A stretch of DNA of 18,392 nucleotides from Chloroflexota bacterium (lineage in GTDB: Bacteria > Chloroflexota > Ktedonobacteria > Ktedonobacterales > Ktedonobacteraceae): the NCBI GenBank assembly GCA_005879655.1, contig VBJK01000155.1, positions 1 through 18,392 on the forward strand, read 5' to 3'. Positions 8,504 through 15,323 of this stretch are shown one piece after another. The notes beneath the pieces are model-generated. The model did not search any database and was not told the origin of the DNA. It saw only the letters and a list, made by a program, of their open reading frames with translations. The position numbers were made by a program, and so were the translations under genes. The stretch's first letter is position 1. Each line of letters starts with the position of its first letter.

Positions 8504-8788
8504 ATGCCACTTACACTTAAGGAGCTGAAAGAGCTTGGGCACTACACGCCACAATTGGCGGTAGAGTACCTGCGGCGTGTTCGAGGATTAGACTACGCGC
8601 CAAGTAGCCTGCGAAGCATCCGTCGTTTTAACAGAATTAGCTCTAAAATACAATTCACCAATACTACTCTTTGGTCTAGAGAGGAGCTAGACAGCCTTGA
8701 GCCAACGTCTCGCACAAAGCGAGTGGAGCCGGAGGAGGAATTGACTCAACAGGAGGCTAGTAGTAGCACTTCGTTGATGTTACAATAG
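8504..8788 (+). CDS. Small putative helix-turn-helix protein
   Basis: The product has 94 residues and starts 7 nt after AGGAAG. The pattern LKELGHYTPQLAVEYLRR (residues 5-22), then APSSLRSIRRFNRISSK, then TTLWSREELDSL (about residues 54-65) resembles excisionase/MerR-like winged HTH modules: an AxxLg-type helix, a recognition helix, and a closing W-x-x-x-x-L helix. The rest is an acidic and Ser-rich tail. Reading it as a DNA-binding protein is an inference from this spacing only. It is the first gene of a colinear set with the PLP enzyme 84 nt downstream, and may regulate it. Confidence 0.6.
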   Translation: MPLTLKELKELGHYTPQLAVEYLRRVRGLDYAPSSLRSIRRFNRISSKIQFTNTTLWSREELDSLEPTSRTKRVEPEEELTQQEASSSTSLMLQ

Positions 8789-8872
8789 AGGGAAGAATGT
8801 GTGCCGTTGACATCAGCCGTTGTGATCAGAGAAAACGGTGAGCAACACACGCGACGTAAGGAGTGAGCTCGT

Positions 8873-10078
8873 ATGAACATAGGGGAGTCTAGAATGCAGT
8901 ACCCTGTCCCGCCAGCTATCGAACACCCAGAACTTCTTGTCTATCGAGATGAGTTCCCCATTCTGCACCGCAAAACCTATCTCAATACTTGCTCACTAGG
9001 TGCTCTCTCTAAACGTTCTATGCAAGGTATGGGACAGTTCTTGGATTTGTGGAATGAGTGGGGTGGACATGCCTGGTCCGAAGTCTGGTTAAGTGAAATC
9101 GATAAGGTCAGGCTGAAGTTTGCTACACTCATCGGTGCACAACTCGAAGAGGTTGCCATTGCCCCCAGTACTTCAGCTGCACTCAGCGCGATTGTACCAA
9201 TTATTGATCATAACCAACGCAAAAAGGTTGTACTGGCTGATATGGATTTTCCAACTCTGGCATATCAATGGCTGGCCAAGCAACGGCTAGGTGTCGAATG
9301 TCGTTTTGTGAAGAGTCCTGATCGCGTGTATGTGCCGCCTGAGCTGTTTGCCGCTGAAGTCGATACTCAGACTGCGCTGGTGGCAACGTCGCGCGTATTT
9401 TATACCAGCGGCTATATTCAGGATATCCGAGCAGTTGCCGATATTGCCCACAAACACGGGGCGTATATACTGGTGGATGACTATCAGGGCAGCGGGCAGA
9501 TCCCATTGAATGTTAATGCCCTGGATATAGATTTCCTGATAACAGGTACATTGAAATGGTTGATGGGCGGTCCCGGCTTAACGCTGATATATATTCGTGA
9601 GGGACTTCTGCCCTCAATTCAACCTTCGGTGGTAGGTTGGTTTGGTAGCCAGGAGCATCTTCAATACAACATGACGCAAGCATTTGAATTTCAATCTGAA
9701 GCTGCCAGAATCGAAATGGGTACATCTCCTATACCGACGGTCTATACAGCAAATGGCGGACTGGACATTGTGTTAGAGGCCAGCGTTGAGAGCATCGGCG
9801 AGCGCACACGCTATCTTACCAATGACTTGATAGCTCGTGCCCGCGAACATGGCTGGCTTGTGCGCTCTCCACAGGAGCCGGAATGCCGTAGTTCTATTGT
9901 AATGGTGGAAATGGAGCAGCCAGAAGAAGTGGCCAAGCAGCTCGTTGCGCGTAATATTATTACCGATTCGTGTCCTGGTTTGTTACGCATCTCCCCTTAC
10001 TTCTATAACACCATCGAAGAAAATGCGATTGTGATAGATGCGATTGCTGAGATATTAGAAAGTAGACAACAGAAATAG
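8873..10078 (+). CDS. Class V aminotransferase-fold PLP enzyme
   Basis: The 401-residue protein has AAGGAG 9 nt before the ATG. It has the class V fold: TYLNTCSLGALS (residues 35-46, substrate and PLP entry), IAPSTSAALSAI (phosphate-binding turn, about 96-107), DDYQGSGQIPL with the ring-stacking Asp (202-203), and the Schiff-base lysine in ITGTLKWLMGGPG (K228). The family includes kynureninase, cysteine desulfurases and isopenicillin N epimerase. The LKW-GG surroundings and the following GWFG segment are most like kynureninase/epimerase-type members, but the substrate is unknown. Kynureninases often have DxxH where this has DxxQ. It is followed by the zinc-ribbon gene (30 nt) and the cyclodeaminase-family gene, which suggests amino acid metabolism. 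Confidence 0.85.
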   Translation: MNIGESRMQYPVPPAIEHPELLVYRDEFPILHRKTYLNTCSLGALSKRSMQGMGQFLDLWNEWGGHAWSEVWLSEIDKVRLKFATLIGAQLEEVAIAPSTSAALSAIVPIIDHNQRKKVVLADMDFPTLAYQWLAKQRLGVECRFVKSPDRVYVPPELFAAEVDTQTALVATSRVFYTSGYIQDIRAVADIAHKHGAYILVDDYQGSGQIPLNVNALDIDFLITGTLKWLMGGPGLTLIYIREGLLPSIQPSVVGWFGSQEHLQYNMTQAFEFQSEAARIEMGTSPIPTVYTANGGLDIVLEASVESIGERTRYLTNDLIARAREHGWLVRSPQEPECRSSIVMVEMEQPEEVAKQLVARNIITDSCPGLLRISPYFYNTIEENAIVIDAIAEILESRQQK

Positions 10079-10108
10079 CACCATACAACTTATAGGGAGG
10101 AAAATAGA

Positions 10109-10492
10109 ATGCAATGTCCTAATTGCCGCACCCAATATGGAAATGAGGATGTCTACTGCCGCCAATGTGGCATTGATCTTGCAGAGCCATCCACAGAGAT
10201 GGTTCCTGCTCAGACACGTTTGCCCGCTCTCTTGCAGAACGCTCAGTTGTCGCGTGGCGTAGCAGCTGGCGTTGGCGCTCTCGCTTTAGGAGTAGGGTTA
10301 GAGATCTTGCGCCGTGGTCTGTTAGCACGCCTAACAAAGGACCCACATACATTGGGCAATACGTTATCTACCCTCGGCAATTTAAGCGAGGTCCTGCCAG
10401 CTCGCAACGATAAAACACAAAAGATACCAAAGGGTTATGAAGTTCATGAAACCGTTGTGTATATGCAGCGCGTGATTCGGCGCGTGAACTAA
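10109..10492 (+). CDS. Zinc-ribbon protein with hydrophobic segment
   Basis: The product has 127 residues, with GGGAGG upstream of the ATG. A zinc ribbon opens the protein: CPNC at residues 3-6 and CRQC at 17-20, C-x2-C-x10-C-x2-C. A Gly/Ala/Leu-rich stretch (about residues 48-66) may insert in the membrane or form a hydrophobic helix. The C-terminus is basic and not recognised. Such zinc-ribbon/membrane proteins are common in Chloroflexota and have no settled role. It sits between the PLP enzyme and the cyclodeaminase-family gene with short gaps (30 and 56 nt), so it is probably cotranscribed. Confidence 0.75.
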   Translation: MQCPNCRTQYGNEDVYCRQCGIDLAEPSTEMVPAQTRLPALLQNAQLSRGVAAGVGALALGVGLEILRRGLLARLTKDPHTLGNTLSTLGNLSEVLPARNDKTQKIPKGYEVHETVVYMQRVIRRVN

Positions 10493-10548
10493 TAACAACC
10501 ACATGTAAACCATTGTAAGCTGCTACCTATATTGAGAGTTTTTGTCGC

Positions 10549-11508
10549 ATGGCGTTGATATTGCGTGAAAGGCATGTCCGTGCCTTACTACATATGCCCG
10601 ATACAATTGCCGTATTGGAAAAAGCATTCAGCGCCCAGGCTCACGGTACCGCCATCAATCGTCCCCGTAGCCGTTTGGTTTTAGCAAATGGGGTCTTAAA
10701 TATTCTTGCCGCCGCCGCTCCCACCTTCGGTGTTCTTGGTTATAAATCGTATACCGCGTTCCGTGAGGGTATACGTTATGTAATCATGCTTTTTAGTTCC
10801 CAGGATGGACAACTGCTGGCAATAGTGGAGGCTGCCTGGTTGGGCGCAATACGCACAGGTGCCGCAAGCGCCTTAGCTACCCAGTATATGGCACGCAGCG
10901 ATGCGACAATTGTTGGCCTCATTGGTGCGGGCAAGCAAGCGGCAACACAATTGATGGGTGTTTGTGCCGTTCGTCCGGTTACAGCCATTTATGTCTATAG
11001 TTGACGCCCACGCGAATGCAGATTGTTTTGTCGTGAGATGACGCGCCTACTCAATATTAATGTGAAGCCCGTCGCCACTGCACAACAAGCGATAGAGATG
11101 GCAGATATCCTGATCACTGCGACCACCGCACAAGAACCCGTTGTGCATGGTAAGTGGCTCAAAGCTGGCTGCCATATTAATGCCATCGGCTCTAATTGGC
11201 CGCATAAGCGGGAGCTAGATGTCGCTGTGCTACAGCGCTGTGCTTTAATCGCCACTGACTCGCTAGAACAAGCCTACAATGAGGCTGGCGACTTGATTAT
11301 CCCAGCCAACGATGGTCTGTTCGATTGGAATCTTGTGCATGAGCTGGGGGAAATTATCACAGATGAGCATCTCATGCGTGTACTACCCGATGATATTACG
11401 CTGTATAGGGGCCTGGGAACTGCCCTAGAAGACGTTACGACCGCCGCTCATGTGTATCACCTGGCCTGTCAGCAGGGAATTGGAGAAGAAGTAGACCTGT
11501 TGCTCTAA
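10549..11508 (+). pseudogene. Ornithine cyclodeaminase / mu-crystallin family gene with an in-frame TGA
   Basis: One reading frame from 10549 to 11508 encodes about 319 residues of the family, close to the usual length, but TGA at 11002-11004 interrupts it after TAIYVYS. Upstream are the substrate-side segment (GVLGYKSYTAF, AAWLGAIRTGAASALAT) and the NAD-binding GLIGAGKQAATQL. Downstream the fold resumes without a shift: FCREMTRLLNINVKPVATAQ, ILITATTAQEPVV, INAIGSNWPHKRELD and the C-terminal YRGLGTALEDV. A single CGA-to-TGA change would explain it. Enzymes of this family deaminate ornithine to proline or act as NAD(P)H-dependent imine reductases or amino acid dehydrogenases. Both halves lack parts of the active site, so without read-through the gene is inactive. 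The ribosome site of the first half is weak. Confidence 0.85.
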
Positions 11509-11542
11509 GTGCAGAACTCCCACTTTCTCTGCTGACAAATGA

Positions 11543-12451
11543 TCAGGAAAACAACCACTGAATAATGCAACGTGCATTATTATCATGTGCCCAGCTATAG
11601 AATGTGCGATCAATAATCTCGGTCGGCGTGGTCACTGCGGCTAACGCATCCTTAAACGAATAATGAATCAGTTCAGAGGCATGTTCCAGTTCTGCACTGG
11701 TAGGGCTACGCGTGAGTAAACGTGCACGTTGTTCTATCTCTCGTAGATAGACGAGATTCTGTTCTACGGTGGTAACGCTGGCGCTTTTACTGTGAGAGCA
11801 GAGCACGCGTCGGGGTTGTATGGCCAACAAGCGCTCTAATGTATCAAACATGGCTGGTACTGCCGCCGGATTTTCGATGACGGGGAATGGCTTTTCCACG
11901 GCATCGAATGCCAGCAGTAATCGCAATTCAGGAATCCAGGCGGCAATATGGTCCTGGTGATGACCAGTAGCAGGAATAAGCTCGATGGTCAGATTGCCGC
12001 CGTGAATGGTAAAGATATCTGTAAATGTGATCGTTGGTAGTGTTAAAGTCACGTTTTGGAAAAGAGTATAGCGCCTCTGGTAGTCTCTCAACTCAAGCTG
12101 TGCAGCACTGGAGCGCAGACGCATCAAGCAATGCTCATGTGCGATGATCGGGGCGGCGTGCACACCAGTAAAATAGCAATTCCCCCAGACATGATCCCAG
12201 TCCGCATGGCTATTGACCACTAAGACCTGCCGCCCAGGAAGCACGTCCCGCATCTGTTGCATCACCTGTACCATATCTTCAGGGCAAAGCAAGGTATCAC
12301 ACACCACGATATAACGGTCGGTGATGACGACATACGCGGCTACCTCCATCCCGTCAAACTCACCTGGAGCCGTGAAGCTTCGATAGAACACACGTATACG
12401 CTGGTCATCACTTATTGCTGGCACAAGAAAGCCACCTTGCTTTACTGACAT
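11543..12451 (-). CDS. MBL-fold metallo-hydrolase
   Basis: The 302-residue protein is read from the ATG at 12451, which has GGGAGG 6 nt upstream; a GTG five codons earlier lies across that ribosome site and is unlikely. The metallo-beta-lactamase signature is NSHADWDHVWGN (H82, D84, D86, H87), with further metal ligands in ATGHHQDHI (H164 or H165), AFDAVE (D183) and LCSHS. The two-metal site is therefore complete. The family covers glyoxalase II-like thioesterases, quorum-quenching lactonases and others; the substrate is unknown. A helical C-terminal region (about residues 235-302) is beyond the core fold. It is the second gene of an operon, 18 nt after the unknown membrane protein gene. Confidence 0.85.
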   Translation of the reverse strand: MSVKQGGFLVPAISDDQRIRVFYRSFTAPGEFDGMEVAAYVVITDRYIVVCDTLLCPEDMVQVMQQMRDVLPGRQVLVVNSHADWDHVWGNCYFTGVHAAPIIAHEHCLMRLRSSAAQLELRDYQRRYTLFQNVTLTLPTITFTDIFTIHGGNLTIELIPATGHHQDHIAAWIPELRLLLAFDAVEKPFPVIENPAAVPAMFDTLERLLAIQPRRVLCSHSKSASVTTVEQNLVYLREIEQRARLLTRSPTSAELEHASELIHYSFKDALAAVTTPTEIIDRTFYSWAHDNNARCIIQWLFS

Positions 12452-12469
12452 GGATTCCTCCCACACCCC

Positions 12470-12964
12470 CTATAGATGATGTGCACCCAGATAGGCTACA
12501 ATAAGATAGAGAATATACAACAAGATACAAACAAGAATAAAGGTACCATAGCATGTAAGTGTCCAGGCACGGCGTGTATTCAACGCCTGACGTAACTGTT
12601 CAATCATATCAGGTGGATCAAGCTCCAGTTTAGGATGAAGCTCTAGTATTTTAGGCAGCATAGCACGAAAGCCGCGCGCATTGGTCATCCCTTCGGCCAG
12701 AATGATGGTGGTATCATCGTCCAGGTCCGCCATTAAAACCAACTTCGCCGGATTTGGATCACCCGGCACCAATATGAGTCGTTTCAGGGCTTCTAATTGC
12801 ACTCCTATCTCCTGATCTTCCTCTTGCCCGGTCACGACTAGTTCACTTGCAAAAAGCTGTATTTCTTTCCCCATCCCAAAGCGCACAACGCTTAGTGGGT
12901 ATCGTCTTGCTGCATCCTGTTCGCTCATATAGTATCCGTAGATTGTAATGTAATGATGGTCCAT
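12470..12964 (-). CDS. Tail-anchored membrane protein of unknown function
   Basis: The frame is open from a TTG at 13009. The in-frame ATG at 12964 (MDHHYITIYGYYMSEQ) is my preferred start because the protein pattern begins there, although neither start nor the ATG at 12928 has a convincing ribosome site. From 12964 it has 164 residues: a soluble part with YPLSVVRFGMGKEIQLF and an acidic LMADLDDDTTIILAEG strand region, an Arg/Pro linker, and one C-terminal transmembrane helix (TFILVCILLYILYLIVAYLG). The soluble domain would face the cytosol. I do not recognise the family. The MBL-fold hydrolase gene follows after 18 nt, so the two are likely cotranscribed and may act together at the membrane. 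Confidence 0.6.
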   Translation of the reverse strand: MDHHYITIYGYYMSEQDAARRYPLSVVRFGMGKEIQLFASELVVTGQEEDQEIGVQLEALKRLILVPGDPNPAKLVLMADLDDDTTIILAEGMTNARGFRAMLPKILELHPKLELDPPDMIEQLRQALNTRRAWTLTCYGTFILVCILLYILYLIVAYLGAHHL

Positions 12965-13109
12965 ATGACCATGTGCTCGTACAGTATCTCTTATCCGCAA
13001 GCTTGTCAAGCTACTAGCGATGTTGGGGACACTTTCCCCACTCCCGTGGGGGGGGCGGTCTGGTCTTAAGCAATTTTGCGTAATAAATAGGCAGATTTCT
13101 GCATTTCTC

Positions 13110-13139
13110 TTGACAGCAGGTAGATCTAAACATTACAAT
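13110..13139 (+). promoter_or_regulatory. Sigma70-like promoter for the omega-RNA
   Basis: TTGACA at 13110-13115 and TACAAT at 13134-13139 are separated by 18 nt, a near-consensus pair. Transcription would begin around 13146. That is one guide length before the conserved-looking hairpins of the IscB omega-RNA, so this promoter should drive the omega-RNA, and by read-through iscB. Confidence 0.7.
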
Positions 13140-13145
13140 TTGGTC

Positions 13146-13438
13146 GAAGTATATGAAAGTAAACAGTGAACTACCGCTGAGCTGAAGGCTCAGTGGCTTC
13201 GTGAGAAGCCTGAGTTTACCAGACTGAGCCGCAGAAATGCGAGCTACGTTCGTTAGGTCATGACACCAGCAGTTGACGCATCAGACCGCTGCTCTGTCAT
13301 TTGGGTTTAAGAAGGACTGAGGGAAGGTCCGGTGATCCAAGTGCAAAAAGCCTTTTGAACCCTGTCGAGATGAAGTCGGATTCTCTTCGTGGTAACAGCG
13401 AAGAGATACGCACTACCCGGCGCTTGCCGGAGTTTTTT
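13146..13438 (+). ncRNA. Predicted IscB omega-RNA
   Basis: The transcript would run from about 13146 to the terminator at 13417-13438, about 290 nt. The first 20 or so bases are the expected guide position. Scaffold hairpins: CCGCTGAGC/GCTCAGTGG (13174-13182 and 13188-13196, one G-U pair), GGCTTC-GTGA-GAAGCC (13195-13210), a GGAC/GTCC stem (about 13313-13330), and TCTCTTCG/CGAAGAGA (about 13382-13405). In characterised IscB systems the RNA is encoded directly upstream of iscB with the guide at its 5' end, which matches this arrangement. The RNA binds IscB and directs it to DNA. Exact ends need RNA data. Confidence 0.75.
13417..13438 (+). terminator. Intrinsic terminator at the omega-RNA 3' end
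   Basis: CCGGC-GCTT-GCCGG (13417-13430) is followed after two bases by six T (13433-13438). It lies 18 nt before the iscB start codon, so it should end most omega-RNA transcripts and limit iscB expression to read-through. Confidence 0.7.
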
Positions 13439-13456
13439 CCGAAAGGATTTTCTTAT

Positions 13457-14785
13457 ATGAACGTCGTGTATGTTCTTTCACCTGAGAGAGCACCATTGAT
13501 GCCGTGTAGACCAGTTATTGCCCGCTTATTACTCAAAGAGGGAAAGGCCAAAGTCGTGCACAGAACCCCATTTACCATCAAGCTCTCCGCACAACCAGGG
13601 GATGTCTACACGCAACCGTTGACGCTTGGCATCGATACAGGAAGCGCTGTAATTGGTTCGGCGGTAGCTGATGAATTTGGAAAGGTTGTGTATCTCTCGC
13701 AAGTACAAGCGCGCAACGATATCGTGAAAACGATGAAGCAACCGGCCACATCACGGCGCAATCGTCGAAGCCGCAAAACGCGCTATCGTCCTGCTCGCTG
13801 GTTGAACCGCAAAAATTCGCGAAAGAAAGGACGCTTCTCACCGACCATGAGAAGCAAAATTGAAGCCCATCTGCGAGAAATACGTTTTGTGAAATCCTTG
13901 CTGCCTATTCAATCCATGGTGCTGGAAACAGGGACGTTTGATCCGCATGCCCTCAAAAATCCAGCGGTGCTTCAAAACAAGTGGCTGTATCAAAAAGGAA
14001 TCAACTACGGCTATGCCAATACCAGAGCCTATGTGTTGACACGAGACAGCTATACCTGTCAACACTGTAAGGGAAAGTCCAAAGACAAGAGGTTAGAAGT
14101 GCATCATCTCGTTTTTCGCAGTCAAAACGGCAGTGATGAGGAAGCGAATTTGGTGACTCTTTGTAAGCCTTGCCATGATGGGCTGCATGCAGGAAGCATC
14201 AGGCTCAAGCGCACGGGCAAGAAAAAAGGAACGCTGCTGCATGCCACGCAGATGAACAGCATCCGCATACAATTGCTCAAGCACACTCAGGCTGAGGAAA
14301 CGTGGGGCTTTGTGACCAAAGAACATCGCAGGCTATCAGGACTGCCCAAAGAACATGTCTTTGATGCTGCCATCATTGCCACACGAGGCAAGAACCCAAC
14401 GTTTGGTACCACAACGGTTATCGAGAAGAGATGTCTCCCAGATGGCGATTACCAACAAACCAAAGGAAAGCATAGTGAGCAACGCATCACAACGGGAAAA
14501 ATAGCCGGTTTCCGTAAGTTCGATAAGATCCGCTATCGGGGCTGTGAATACTTCATCAAGGGCAGAATGGCAACCGGCTATGCTGTCTTAATGGATCTTT
14601 CTGGCTCATCCGTGGATTTGAAACCCACTCCGAAGTTTGACAAGATGAAGAGAGTGCGTGCCCGTTCATCTTGGATTATTCATCAAAAACACATTTCAAG
14701 TTTTTTATCCTCTTTTTCTGATTTTTGTAGACAAGTACCGGAAAAGCTTCTTATTCGCTCCAGTATATTTGAAAGTCAAGGGTGA
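13457..14785 (+). CDS. iscB: IscB RNA-guided nuclease
   Basis: The product has 442 residues, about the normal IscB size, and starts at an ATG with AAAGGA 9 nt upstream. A longer in-frame extension to 13301 lies over the omega-RNA and is not coding. Domains in order: the PLMP motif (APLMPC, residues 12-17); RuvC-I with catalytic D60 in LGIDTGSA; an arginine-rich bridge helix (about 99-125); RuvC-II with E157 in MVLETGTF; an HNH domain with zinc cysteines C201/C204 and C236/C239, catalytic HH at 216-217 and N231; RuvC-III with H300 and D303 in HVFDAAII; and a C-terminal target-recognition region (about 320-410). All nuclease residues are intact. IscB, the ancestor of Cas9, uses the omega-RNA to cleave both DNA strands: HNH cuts the guide-paired strand, RuvC the other. 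The last 30 residues look non-canonical and may be added sequence. Confidence 0.93.
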   Translation: MNVVYVLSPERAPLMPCRPVIARLLLKEGKAKVVHRTPFTIKLSAQPGDVYTQPLTLGIDTGSAVIGSAVADEFGKVVYLSQVQARNDIVKTMKQPATSRRNRRSRKTRYRPARWLNRKNSRKKGRFSPTMRSKIEAHLREIRFVKSLLPIQSMVLETGTFDPHALKNPAVLQNKWLYQKGINYGYANTRAYVLTRDSYTCQHCKGKSKDKRLEVHHLVFRSQNGSDEEANLVTLCKPCHDGLHAGSIRLKRTGKKKGTLLHATQMNSIRIQLLKHTQAEETWGFVTKEHRRLSGLPKEHVFDAAIIATRGKNPTFGTTTVIEKRCLPDGDYQQTKGKHSEQRITTGKIAGFRKFDKIRYRGCEYFIKGRMATGYAVLMDLSGSSVDLKPTPKFDKMKRVRARSSWIIHQKHISSFLSSFSDFCRQVPEKLLIRSSIFESQG

Positions 14786-14787
14786 GA

Positions 14788-14836
14788 AGCGGCGATTCAT
14801 CCACGAGATTGAAGACCTCGTGGCTTTCTCGCTGCT
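14788..14836 (+). repeat. Right-end imperfect hairpin of the IscB element
   Basis: AGCGGCG (14788-14794) pairs with CGCTGCT (14830-14836) with one G-U pair; after an internal loop, CCACGAG (14801-14807) pairs with CTCGTGG (14817-14823) around a 9-nt loop. AGCGGCGATTCATCC followed by such a stem is the form of right ends I know from IS200/IS605-type TnpB/IscB elements, where TnpA binds the hairpin and cuts just 3' of it. It begins at the iscB stop codon. Confidence 0.75.
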
Positions 14837-14861
14837 CTGTTATAGAGAATGCTGTGGTGTT

Positions 14862-15284
14862 ATGGCTCAAGTAGGTCTTCTCGAAGATAATGTACGTATT
14901 GCCCGCTTATGTGCTACCATGTTACAATATGCAGGTCATCAGGTTACGGTTTATGAACATCCGCGCGATTGTTTAAACGCCTTGGTACCGTCTGTAGCTG
15001 CTCATACATCGGGCTTAGTATCGGTTTCATCCTTACCGCTTCCGGTAGATGTGCTCATCTTGGATTTGCACTTGCCGGATATCAATGGTATGGATGTACT
15101 CAATTGTCTGTTAGCCCATCCTCGTACTCAAGCGCTGCCACTGATTTTTTTTACAGCTGCAACGCGTCATGAGATTGCTCACGCGCTGAAATTAGCGCCT
15201 CACGCGACCTTTGTTGAGAAGCCATTTACATTTAATGAGCTTACAGTTGCCATTACCGATGTGCTAGCCTCTTCCGCAAAGTAA
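14862..15284 (+). CDS. Single-domain response regulator
   Basis: This 140-residue receiver domain has no output domain. The acidic pair is E8-D9 in LLEDN, the phospho-acceptor is D68 in LILDLHLP, the switch Thr is T98 in FFTAATR and the conserved Lys is K120 in VEKPF. There is an insertion of about 13 residues (HTSGLVSVSSLPL) before the D68 strand. The ATG at 14862 opens directly onto the first receiver strand (MAQVGLLEDN). A longer open frame upstream runs back through the IscB element and is not part of it. No good ribosome site precedes the ATG, consistent with the element having replaced the leader. It probably receives phosphate from a histidine kinase not in this window. Confidence 0.88.
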   Translation: MAQVGLLEDNVRIARLCATMLQYAGHQVTVYEHPRDCLNALVPSVAAHTSGLVSVSSLPLPVDVLILDLHLPDINGMDVLNCLLAHPRTQALPLIFFTAATRHEIAHALKLAPHATFVEKPFTFNELTVAITDVLASSAK

Positions 15285-15323
15285 CGTTCTCTCCCTCACA
15301 GGGCATAAGTTTCCCCCCGCTCA

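Larger units (their letters stand above)
13110..14837 (+). mobile_element. IscB (OMEGA) element of IS200/IS605 type, without tnpA
   Basis: The unit consists of promoter, omega-RNA, iscB and a right-end hairpin. Such elements belong with IS200/IS605 transposons, whose single-strand transposase TnpA recognises hairpins near the ends. No tnpA is present, so it would need a transposase in trans. The right end is marked by the imperfect hairpin 14788-14836. The left boundary is not visible directly: by the known IscB layout it should lie between the guide and the first scaffold hairpin (about 13160-13173), so the promoter and guide listed here are probably flanking host DNA. No target-site duplication is expected for this family. 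Confidence 0.75.

Noticed and set aside
8290..8505. Minus-strand open frame of 71 codons
   Set aside because: Runs across the stem-loops at 8365-8389 and 8465-8480. It is basic and low in pattern, with no ribosome site and no family resemblance.
11002..11004. TGA as a selenocysteine codon
   Set aside because: The position is not an active-site Cys in this family, and no clear SECIS-like stem follows. A nonsense mutation is simpler.
13301..13456. Upstream in-frame extension of iscB
   Set aside because: It lies over the omega-RNA scaffold and terminator. The protein pattern and ribosome site start at 13457.
14658..14861. Upstream extension of the response regulator
   Set aside because: It overlaps the iscB end and the element's right-end hairpin. 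The receiver fold begins at the ATG at 14862.
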